DNA of 6,687 nt. It comes from Euzebyaceae bacterium. Lineage in GTDB: Bacteria; Actinomycetota; Nitriliruptoria; Euzebyales; Egibacteraceae. This document shows positions 1 to 5,180 of this stretch, piece by piece. The DNA is taken from NCBI GenBank assembly GCA_013698135.1, contig JACCVM010000037.1, positions 1 through 6,687 on the forward strand. The letters are read 5' to 3'. The translations under genes and the position numbers were made by a program. The notes below the pieces were generated by a model. The model saw nothing but the letters and a program-made list of their open reading frames with translations. It was not told where the DNA came from and did not search any database. Numbering within the stretch: the first letter of the stretch is position 1; each line of letters begins with the position of its first letter.

Positions 1-252
1 GGGCATGGCCACGAGGCTGGTGTTGCTCGGCTGCGTCTCCATCTGGCCGCCCCTGCCCGCGGCGTACAGCAGCGCGATGATGCCGCCCACCACGGCGCCC
101 GACGCACGATCAACGGCGGTGAGGGTCCAAAAAGCGCCTAGCAGCGCCACATATCCCAGTCGCGTGCGAAGCCGGGAGCGGCCGTAGAACAGCGCACAGG
201 CCAAGATGAGCGCCGGGATTCCCACCACCAACCAGGCCTGCAACGCGTTCAC
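1..252 (-). CDS. small three-helix membrane protein, unknown function (3' end outside window)
   Basis: This frame starts at a GTG (250-252) and stays open to the window edge, giving 84 residues with the C terminus missing. I do not recognise the family and assign no function. A perfect AGGAGG ribosome-binding site lies 7 nt before the GTG, which is the best evidence that the gene is real and fixes its start. The protein is hydrophobic, with likely membrane segments at about residues 4-24, 33-47 and 51-66. Short basic loops (R25, R27, R29, R31) separate the first two. The tail after residue 66 is polar (Gly, Gln, Glu, Thr, Ser, Asn) and may be cytoplasmic or a linker to something beyond the edge. 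It lies downstream of recX, past a 289-nt gap with a probable terminator, so it may have its own promoter. In many actinobacteria miaB follows recX, but this sequence is not MiaB. Confidence 0.72.
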   Translation of the reverse strand, partial: MNALQAWLVVGIPALILACALFYGRSRLRTRLGYVALLGAFWTLTAVDRASGAVVGGIIALLYAAGRGGQMETQPSNTSLVAMP

Positions 253-259
253 GGCCCAC

Positions 260-265
260 CCTCCT
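260..265 (-). promoter_or_regulatory. Shine-Dalgarno site of the small membrane protein gene
   Basis: Minus-strand AGGAGG, a full match to the anti-SD core, 7 nt before the GTG at 252. It decides the start of a gene that has no homology I can recognise. Confidence 0.75.
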
Positions 266-297
266 GACTTGAAGTCCGCCCCTGACAGCCTACGCCC

Positions 298-322
298 GGC
301 CAGACAGCATGGACGTCTGGCC
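298..322. repeat. perfect 8-bp inverted repeat (hairpin or operator)
   Basis: The arms GGCCAGAC (298-305) and GTCTGGCC (315-322) are perfectly complementary around a 9-nt loop. The element lies 46 nt upstream of the membrane protein start and over 200 nt past the recX stop. It could be a transcribed hairpin in the leader, a second terminator without a U-tract, or a dyad operator. The sequence does not decide between these. Confidence 0.45.
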
Positions 323-363
323 AGGAGGGATCTGGCCGCGTTGTGGGGAAGGTACCGACATCC

Positions 364-395
364 CACTTCGGACGGCTGACGCACACTTGGGACGG
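364..395. repeat. 12-nt imperfect direct repeat, 20-nt period
   Basis: CACTTCGGACGG (364-375) and CACTTGGGACGG (384-395) match at 11 of 12 positions and start 20 nt apart, close to two helical turns. They lie 112-143 nt upstream of the membrane protein start, a plausible place for a tandem regulator site. With only two copies, chance cannot be ruled out. Confidence 0.35.
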
Positions 396-484
396 AAACG
401 TCCGCTCACACCACATCGGTAGGTCTGGCGTGACGGGGGGACGCCCGACCAGGTGGGGTCGCCAGCCATCCCGGGGGGAGGCGC

Positions 485-514
485 GAGTCCCGGCCCGCAC
501 ATGGGCCGGGGCTC
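485..514 (-). terminator. GC-rich hairpin terminator after recX
   Basis: The arms CCCGGCCC (489-496) and GGGCCGGG (503-510) form a perfect 8-bp stem with a 6-nt loop. Three further pairs (485-487 with 512-514) form beyond a single mismatch. It starts 28 nt past the recX stop. No U-rich tail follows on the minus strand, as is common for intrinsic terminators in high-GC actinobacteria, so termination is inferred from structure and position. Confidence 0.5.
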
Positions 515-541
515 GTCGCTGCGCGCAGCCAGTCCCGGTAT

Positions 542-1054
542 TCAGTCCCAGGACCGATAACGGTTCAGACCGCTGACGTCGATGGCCACGCGCTGGGCCA
601 GCGCCGGGCCGTAGCCGCGTCGAACGAGATAGCCCTGCAGTCGGCGAGCCACCGCGGGTGGCTCCAGCGAAGCCGGCATGCCGGCCGCTCGCTTGCCGGC
701 GAGCTGTGTGGCGATGGCCTGCTCGTTGCGTTCCTGAAGGACTTCCAGTGCGGCCTCGATCGGCTCGTCGGGCACCCGGCGGCGACGCAGCTCATCGCGT
801 AGGCGGGCGGTCCCGTAGCCGCGCTTGACGCCGCGGTCGGCCACCCAGGCCCGGGCGAACGCGGCATCGTCGGTGGCGCCCAGCTGCCGCGCACGATCGA
901 GCGCACGCTCGGCGATGTCTGCCGGCACCTGCCGGTTGCGCAGCTTGTCGCGCAGCTCCGCCTCGGTCTGCGGTCGGGATTGCGTGCTGCGCAGCACGAA
1001 GGCAACGGCTGCCGTGACTGGGTCGCCGTCGCCCCCGCCGTTCACTGGCGACAC
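542..1054 (-). CDS. recX: regulatory protein RecX
   Basis: A 170-residue RecX protein. In the family RecX binds RecA filaments and RecA, limiting filament growth and recombinase activity, and usually lies directly behind recA as here. The sequence shows the expected three tandem three-helix repeats at about residues 13-57, 60-104 and 108-158. Residues 28-43 give the first helical signature (QT-EAELRDKLRNR) and 79-95 the family hallmark GYG-x3-LR-x-ELRRRRV. The length is normal. The start is GTG (1052-1054). A GTGAGG ribosome-binding site lies 8 nt before it and contains the recA stop codon, so recX translation is probably coupled to recA. A second GTG three codons downstream is a less likely start. 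RecX should be co-transcribed from the SOS-controlled recA promoter. A GC hairpin after the stop probably ends the transcript. Confidence 0.93.
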   Translation of the reverse strand: MSPVNGGGDGDPVTAAVAFVLRSTQSRPQTEAELRDKLRNRQVPADIAERALDRARQLGATDDAAFARAWVADRGVKRGYGTARLRDELRRRRVPDEPIEAALEVLQERNEQAIATQLAGKRAAGMPASLEPPAVARRLQGYLVRRGYGPALAQRVAIDVSGLNRYRSWD

Positions 1055-1062
1055 GACGGAAA

Positions 1063-1068
1063 CCTCAC
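1063..1068 (-). promoter_or_regulatory. recX Shine-Dalgarno overlapping the recA stop codon
   Basis: Minus-strand GTGAGG spans the recA TGA (1065-1067) and sits 8 nt before the recX GTG. Ribosomes finishing recA would end on top of this site, so it fits translational coupling of recX to recA. Confidence 0.6.
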
Positions 1069-3167
1069 GCGTCGAGGTCGTCCTGCGTTCCGGTGACGTC
1101 GGTCGGCACCAGGCCGAGCAGCTCGGTGACCTTCTTGTAGATCTCTGCGGTGACCTCGTCGTGCTCCTTGAGGAACTTGCGGGCGTTCTCCCGACCTTGA
1201 CCGAGCTGCTCGCCGTCGTAGGTGTACCAAGCGCCAGCCTTCTTCACGAGGCCGTGCTCCACGCCGACGTCAAGGATCGATCCCTCACGGGAGATGCCCT
1301 CGCCATACAGGATATCGAACTCGGCTTGGCGGAAGGGCGGAGCGCACTTGTTCTTGACCACCTTGACGCGGACGCGGTTGCCGACCGCGTCGGTGCCGTC
1401 CTTGAGCGACTCGATGCGCCGCACGTCCAAGCGCACCGAGGAGTAGAACTTGAGTGCGCGCCCACCAGGGGTTGTCTCCGGGCTGTTGTGGACGACCACA
1501 CCATCGACCAGGTAGTTGTGCGTTCCCTCCACCTCGATGTCGAAGCGGTGCATGCTTCGTGTCGCGGGCTTGACGCCGATCGACATGATCGGCATTGGCA
1601 CCAGCTCCTGGCGAGGGGTCCCGAGAATCGGGTTGACGGCGAACCGGCCGCGGTAGCGCGGCAACAGCTTGTACTCCATCGACGGGTGGATGTAGGGCGC
1701 AAGCAACGCGTGCAACTTGGCCGTCTGTTCCTTGTCGAACACCAGGACGGCCTTGCCCGCTCGACTTCGCAGTGATGGGTGGAGATCCCACTCGTCGGCG
1801 AGCCAGTCGGCAAGACGGCGTCGGGAGGAAGCCTCCATGGCCTCAACGCACAGCTCACTGCGGCCGTTGCCGTGTGGCGTGCGTTCTTGAAGGCCTTTGG
1901 CGCGCAGCGAAAAGGAGCCGTCGTCGGAATACCAGACCGCGAGCGACAGCGGAGTCAGCTGCTTCAGGTAGTCATAGCTCAGCACCTTCTTCCCGCCGAT
2001 GTACACCGCCTCACGCAGGCCCACCAGCTCCGGCAGGGGCTGCACGTCATGAAAGACCGCGCCTTTGGCGTTGGTGCTACGGCTGACGTTGACGTTGGCG
2101 AACAGGCTCGCCTTCCAGTCGGCGTACTGGGTCTGTCGTGCCCCGTGCCCGAAGCGGAAGCTGGCGCCGTGGCCACTCCGGGTCGGCGATAGCGCCCCGT
2201 CACCCATGAGGCCTCCCAGCACCACCTGCCACTGGAAGTCCGACAAGTGATACGACACCGACTGCAGGACCCGGTCTCCGACGTTGAGCTCTTGGGCTTC
2301 TCGCCAGCCTCCCGGTGTCGAGATCTGATGGTTGGGAGTGCATGCGAACTGCGCTCTTCCGTTGCCGCCTCCCCTGGCGACCGTGAACTGCAAGAAGTGC
2401 TCAGCCGACCCGTTGTCGAACCAGTTGACGATTCGCCTGGGCACGACCTTGCCTGCGGCTGGGTCGTAGGACAGCACCTCGACCGGCATGCGTTGGTTGA
2501 CGATCTTGCCGATCTTCTCCTGCGTGCCGTCGGCCAACGTGACTCGGGTGGAGTAGGAAAAGCAGCCGAACATCACGCCGATCTTCTCGCGCAGCTGGTT
2601 GATGAAGACCGCGCTGGTGTGTGACTTGCTGAGGGTGCCGGCGAGCTTGCGCAACGCTTGGCTCATCAGGCGGGCCTGGAGACCGACATGGGTGTCGCCC
2701 ATCTCCCCTTCGATCTCGGCACGCGGTGTCAGCGCCGCCACCGAGTCGATCACCACGATGTCGATGGCCCCCGATCGGATGAGCATGTCGGTGATCTCCA
2801 GCGCCTGCTCACCGGTGTCGGGCTGGGAGACCAGCAGAGCCTCGACGTCCACGCCCAGGGTCTGGGCGTAGCCGGGATCCAAGGCATGTTCGGCGTCGAT
2901 GAAGGCGGCGATCCCCCCGGCCTTCTGGGCCTCGGCGATGGCATGCAGCGCCACCGTCGTCTTGCCCGACGACTCCGGACCGTAGATCTCGATGACCCGC
3001 CCGCGAGGAAGCCCCCCGATCCCAAGGGCAAGGTCGAGGCTCAACGCGCCCGTGGGGATCGACGCGATCTTGACGATCGCGTCCGCGCCCATCCGCATGA
3101 TCGAGCCTTTGCCGAACTGCCGCTCAATCTGCCCGAGCGCCATGTCCAGGGCCTTGTCGCGCTCCAC
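1065..3167 (-). CDS. recA: RecA recombinase precursor interrupted by an intein
   Basis: RecA is the ATP-dependent strand-exchange protein that also triggers LexA self-cleavage in the SOS response. The 700-residue precursor holds a 201-residue N-extein, a 360-residue intein and a 139-residue C-extein, so spliced RecA would be 340 residues, a normal length. Visible in the N-extein are Walker A GPESSGKT (63-70), Walker B IDIVVIDSVAAL (D141), loop L1 EIEGEMGDTHVG (151-162) and the start of loop L2 (from N190). The C-extein resumes SPETTPGG, then KNKCAPPF and YGEGISREG. The GTG start (3165-3167) is chosen because GAAAGG lies 7 nt upstream and the N terminus (ERDKALDMALGQIERQFGKG) then has family length. 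The frame is open upstream to 3428, but that extension overlaps thpR and the promoter and has no RecA homology. Transcription is probably LexA-controlled. recX follows after 10 nt. Confidence 0.96.
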   Translation of the reverse strand: MERDKALDMALGQIERQFGKGSIMRMGADAIVKIASIPTGALSLDLALGIGGLPRGRVIEIYGPESSGKTTVALHAIAEAQKAGGIAAFIDAEHALDPGYAQTLGVDVEALLVSQPDTGEQALEITDMLIRSGAIDIVVIDSVAALTPRAEIEGEMGDTHVGLQARLMSQALRKLAGTLSKSHTSAVFINQLREKIGVMFGCFSYSTRVTLADGTQEKIGKIVNQRMPVEVLSYDPAAGKVVPRRIVNWFDNGSAEHFLQFTVARGGGNGRAQFACTPNHQISTPGGWREAQELNVGDRVLQSVSYHLSDFQWQVVLGGLMGDGALSPTRSGHGASFRFGHGARQTQYADWKASLFANVNVSRSTNAKGAVFHDVQPLPELVGLREAVYIGGKKVLSYDYLKQLTPLSLAVWYSDDGSFSLRAKGLQERTPHGNGRSELCVEAMEASSRRRLADWLADEWDLHPSLRSRAGKAVLVFDKEQTAKLHALLAPYIHPSMEYKLLPRYRGRFAVNPILGTPRQELVPMPIMSIGVKPATRSMHRFDIEVEGTHNYLVDGVVVHNSPETTPGGRALKFYSSVRLDVRRIESLKDGTDAVGNRVRVKVVKNKCAPPFRQAEFDILYGEGISREGSILDVGVEHGLVKKAGAWYTYDGEQLGQGRENARKFLKEHDEVTAEIYKKVTELLGLVPTDVTGTQDDLDA
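1485..2564 (-). mobile_element. RecA intein with LAGLIDADG homing endonuclease (RecA-b site)
   Basis: A 360-codon in-frame insertion between G201 and S202 of RecA, inside the L2 DNA-binding loop (MFG|SPETT). Splicing residues are complete: Cys1 at the start of block A; a block B TPNH (T76, H79); block F around FDIEVEGTHNYLVDG with D342 and H349; and block G VVVHN ending in H359-N360, with Ser as the +1 extein residue. A central endonuclease domain has two LAGLIDADG motifs, LGGLMGDGAL (116-125, catalytic Asp probably D122) and LAVWYSDDG (208-216, Asp probably D215). No frameshift or stop breaks it, so it may still home. Site and size resemble the Mycobacterium leprae RecA intein (PI-MleI) rather than that of M. 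tuberculosis, which sits elsewhere. Base composition is close to the RecA exteins, so recent arrival is not obvious. Confidence 0.95.
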
Positions 3168-3174
3168 CGGCGTG

Positions 3175-3180
3175 CCTTTC
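3175..3180 (-). promoter_or_regulatory. recA ribosome-binding site
   Basis: Minus-strand GAAAGG, 7 nt before the GTG at 3167. It decides between this start and the other in-frame candidates (GTG at 3206, ATG at 3143), which have no SD or a weaker one. Confidence 0.65.
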
Positions 3181-3188
3181 GTGTTGGT

Positions 3189-3269
3189 CAGAAGGTGTTG
3201 CGTCACCGTAGTCGGGGGGTGTGACAGAAACCCCGACGATCTGCTGGCTGCTGTGGATGCGTCCTTCTG
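3189..3269 (-). promoter_or_regulatory. potentially structured recA 5' leader (nested stems)
   Basis: Within the roughly 120-nt untranslated leader two perfect 7-bp complementary pairs are nested. The outer arms are CAGAAGG (minus strand, 3263-3269) and CCTTCTG (3189-3195). The inner arms are GTCGGGG (3231-3237) and CCCCGAC (3211-3217). The structure ends 8 nt before the ribosome-binding site. No U-tract follows, so it is not an obvious terminator. It may affect message stability or translation. This is a structural reading only and I know of no matching family. Confidence 0.35.
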
Positions 3270-3297
3270 GTAGCGAAGCGGTAGGACACTAGACAGC

Positions 3298-3326
3298 ATC
3301 CTAGCGAACACACGTTCGATCGTCAC
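3298..3326 (-). promoter_or_regulatory. recA promoter
   Basis: On the minus strand a -35 GTGACG (3321-3326, 4/6 to TTGACA) and a -10 TAGGAT (3298-3303, 4/6 to TATAAT) are separated by exactly 17 nt. The -35 overlaps the thpR stop codon. Transcription would start near 3291, leaving a leader of about 120 nt before the recA GTG. The spacer is almost entirely filled by the LexA box, the geometry expected of an SOS-repressed promoter. Confidence 0.6.
3304..3319 (-). promoter_or_regulatory. LexA binding site (SOS box) of recA
   Basis: The core CGAACACACGTTCG (plus strand, 3305-3318) has perfect 5-bp inverted arms, CGAAC and GTTCG, around ACAC. Read on the minus strand it extends to TCGAACGTGTGTTCGC. 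It matches the Gram-positive/actinobacterial SOS consensus TCGAAC-N4-GTTCGA except for the last base. It occupies the promoter spacer, so bound LexA should block RNA polymerase. Confidence 0.88.
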
Positions 3327-3877
3327 GCATTCGCCACTGTCAGTCGCCACGCCTCCACGCGAACGTAGCGGTTGCCCGGCGTGGTGGACGGCAGCGACTG
3401 CAGCAGCGCGACCTCGTCGCAGGTCCACGACCGCGGCGGCAACCGCACTGCTGCCGCCAGCCCATCCGGGATCCGCCGAGCCCGGCCTGCTCGAGCCAGC
3501 GTCAGATGCGCGCGGAACTCGCGGTCGGAATCGGGCAGCGGCGTCACTTCACGCAGCGTTTGGCGCAACCGCCACGCCAAGGCCGCCAGGTCGGGATGCC
3601 GGCGCAGCCCAGCCCACAGCACGCCCGAGGCGAACGTTCCGAGCCTGGCGTCCAGCGTCAGCTCCAGCGGCGCGGCGTCTTGGCAGACGGTCCCCACCGC
3701 GGCGCTCACCTCGCCGGCGATGGCGTCGGAAACGTTGCCGAGGAAGACCAGCGTCAGATGCCAGTTGGCGGGGTCCACCCAGCGCAGCTCGGGGTGGTGC
3801 GCACGAGCCGGCGCCAGCGCCGTGTCCACGACGGTCCGCACCTCGGCGTCGACAGCGACCGCGACGAACAGTGGCAC
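3323..3877 (-). CDS. thpR: RNA 2',3'-cyclic phosphodiesterase (2H family)
   Basis: A 184-residue member of the 2H phosphoesterase family (ThpR, formerly called 2'-5' RNA ligase LigT), which opens 2',3'-cyclic phosphates on RNA ends. Both catalytic HxT motifs are present: WHLTLVFLG with H40 and T42, and FRAHLTLARAG with H124 and T126, about 84 residues apart as the fold requires. The N terminus MPLFVAVAVDAEVR fits the family (typically M-x-LFVA), so the GTG start (3875-3877) is secure by homology although no good Shine-Dalgarno site precedes it. Length is normal. It lies 43 nt behind cinA, probably in the same operon, and its stop codon overlaps the -35 of the recA promoter. In many actinobacteria another gene, often clgR, sits between cinA and recA. 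Its cellular RNA substrate is not known from this sequence. Confidence 0.9.
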   Translation of the reverse strand: MPLFVAVAVDAEVRTVVDTALAPARAHHPELRWVDPANWHLTLVFLGNVSDAIAGEVSAAVGTVCQDAAPLELTLDARLGTFASGVLWAGLRRHPDLAALAWRLRQTLREVTPLPDSDREFRAHLTLARAGRARRIPDGLAAAVRLPPRSWTCDEVALLQSLPSTTPGNRYVRVEAWRLTVANA

Positions 3878-3920
3878 CGGCTAGCTGTAGTTCCCAAAGA
3901 GCCCAAGGCGGTCGCGCACC

Positions 3921-5180
3921 TCAGCTCAGCTCGGCCAGCTGCCGGCGCAGAAAGTCCAAGGCCATGGAGACGGCGAACTCCTGCACGTCGGAACGGGACC
4001 GCGCCGGCAGCCGGCGGCTGGTCGCTGGGGTCGAGCCGTCGGGCAGCGCGGCCGCCGCCCAGGTCAGTCCCACGGGCTGACCACCCTGCGTCGTCGGACC
4101 CGCCACCCCCACCACGGCCAACCCGACGTCGGCCTCCAAGCGCGCCCGAGCGCTCGTGGCGAGCGCCACGGCCGTCTCTTGTGACACGGGCCCGAAGGCC
4201 TCCAGCAGGGACGGGTCCACGTCCGCCAGCCGCGATTTGGTCTCGGTGGCGTAGGTCACCAAGCCGCCCGCGAACCAGTCGCTGGCACCTGGGACCGTCA
4301 CCAGCCGCGCGCCGACACCGCCGCCGGTGATCGACTCGGCCACGGCCAGGGTCATGGCCAGACGTCGCAGCTGCCGTGCGACCGCCGACTCCACACCCTC
4401 GTCGTCGATGCCGACGACGTTGGCGCCCAGCAGCTCCAGCAGCTCGTCGACGAGCGGGTCGAGCAGTGCCAGCGCGGCGTCGCGGTCCGCCGCCTTGGCC
4501 GTCACCCGGACCCGCGTCTCACCACGCGAGGCGAGGAAGGCCAGCGTCGGGTTTCCCGTGGCCTCAAGGCGCCGGGTGACCGCGGCGCAGGCCTCGTCCA
4601 CGGCCGACTCGGCCGTCCCGCTGGTCCGCACCACCCGGCTCACGGTGGCTGCGGCGGCACCGAGGCGCTGCAGCGCCGGGATGATGTCGCGGGCGACCAT
4701 CACCGTCATCTCCCGGGGAACGCCGGGCACACACCACACCGTCGACCCGTCGAGGTCGATCGCGAATCCCGGCGCCGTGCCGACGGGCTCGAGCACGCGG
4801 GCGCCGGCGGGGATGTCGGCCTGGAGCAGGTTGCTGTCCGGCATCTGCCGCCCGCCGCGGTGGAAGTGCTCCTGAAGGTACGCCACGATCTCGGCGTGTC
4901 GCTGCAGCTCAACGTTCGCCAGGCGTGCGACGGCGACTCTGGTGAGGTCGTCCGCGGTGGGGCCGAGACCCCCCGTGACGATGACCGTCCGCGCCCGGCC
5001 GCAAGCCTGGCGCAGCGCGTCGACCATGCGCCCGACGTTGTCGCCGACGGTCGTGTGGCGGTAGACGTCCACGCCCACCTCGGCCAGTCGCGAGGAGATC
5101 CACGCCGAGTTGGTGTCGACGTGCTCGCCCAGCAGCAGCTCGCTGCCGACGGCCACGATCTCGGCGGACGTGTCAGGCAC
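3921..5180 (-). CDS. cinA: CinA family protein with NMN deamidase (PncC) domain
   Basis: A 419-residue two-domain CinA. The N-terminal molybdopterin-binding-like domain (about 5-170) shows VGSELLLGEHVDTNSAWIS (11-29), VTGGLGPTADDLT (68-80) and WCVPGVPREM (149-158). This domain acts as an ADP-ribose pyrophosphatase in characterised members. The C-terminal PncC domain (about 262-415) deamidates nicotinamide mononucleotide in pyridine-nucleotide recycling. It has AESITGG (281-287) and, aligned with PncC, the catalytic Ser300, Tyr310 and Lys315 in GASDWF and VTYATETK, then VGVAGP (357-362). The triad is intact, so I expect an active deamidase. The GTG start (5178-5180) overlaps the pgsA end by 8 nt, and AGGAGG lies 10 nt upstream. 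Linkage to recA is traditional. In naturally competent Firmicutes cinA and recA are co-transcribed, but here recA has its own promoter. Confidence 0.93.
   Translation of the reverse strand: MPDTSAEIVAVGSELLLGEHVDTNSAWISSRLAEVGVDVYRHTTVGDNVGRMVDALRQACGRARTVIVTGGLGPTADDLTRVAVARLANVELQRHAEIVAYLQEHFHRGGRQMPDSNLLQADIPAGARVLEPVGTAPGFAIDLDGSTVWCVPGVPREMTVMVARDIIPALQRLGAAAATVSRVVRTSGTAESAVDEACAAVTRRLEATGNPTLAFLASRGETRVRVTAKAADRDAALALLDPLVDELLELLGANVVGIDDEGVESAVARQLRRLAMTLAVAESITGGGVGARLVTVPGASDWFAGGLVTYATETKSRLADVDPSLLEAFGPVSQETAVALATSARARLEADVGLAVVGVAGPTTQGGQPVGLTWAAAALPDGSTPATSRRLPARSRSDVQEFAVSMALDFLRRQLAELS

Larger units (their letters stand above)
253..541. other. 289-nt intergenic region between recX and the membrane protein gene
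   Basis: No convincing coding frame is visible. Frames that cross it on either strand lack a ribosome-binding site and have low-complexity Arg/Pro/Gly-rich translations typical of GC-rich shadow frames. The region holds a strong GC hairpin near the recX end (485-514), a second perfect 8-bp inverted repeat (298-322), a 5-bp inverted repeat around GAAA (390-403), and a 12-nt direct repeat with a 20-nt period (364-395). A promoter for the downstream membrane protein gene is expected here, but I could not find a convincing -35/-10 pair. Confidence 0.6.

Noticed and set aside
5..187. A 60-codon plus-strand open frame at the window start
   Set aside because: It lies opposite the membrane protein gene, which has the better ribosome-binding site and a coherent hydrophobic pattern.
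249..502. Two overlapping minus-strand open frames in the recX-membrane protein gap
   Set aside because: There is no ribosome-binding site, the translations are Pro/Arg/Ser-rich, and one runs into the well-supported start of the membrane protein gene. The region looks non-coding.
825..1775. A 316-codon open frame on the plus strand opposite recX and recA
   Set aside because: It is a GC-rich antisense shadow. The minus strand carries recognisable RecX and RecA/intein sequence throughout, and the plus-strand translation has no recognisable domain.
3211..3237. The inner leader hairpin read as an intrinsic terminator or attenuator before recA
   Set aside because: No U-tract follows on the minus strand and the loop is 13 nt, so termination is not supported. 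I kept it only as part of a possible leader structure.
3286..3291. A second -10-like TAGTGT in the recA leader, reminiscent of the LexA-independent (PafBC-type) recA promoter of mycobacteria
   Set aside because: The upstream TGTCRGTG-like element expected 8 nt before it is absent (TCGCTAGG is there instead), so I could not support a second promoter.
3168..3428. An in-frame upstream extension of recA by 87 codons to a start at 3428
   Set aside because: It overlaps the end of thpR, crosses the promoter and LexA box, has no RecA homology and no ribosome-binding site. The GTG at 3167 with GAAAGG gives a normal RecA N terminus.
3506..4330. A 274-codon plus-strand open frame opposite thpR and cinA
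   Set aside because: It is rich in Arg, Pro and Ala, lacks a ribosome-binding site and lies opposite two confidently identified genes.
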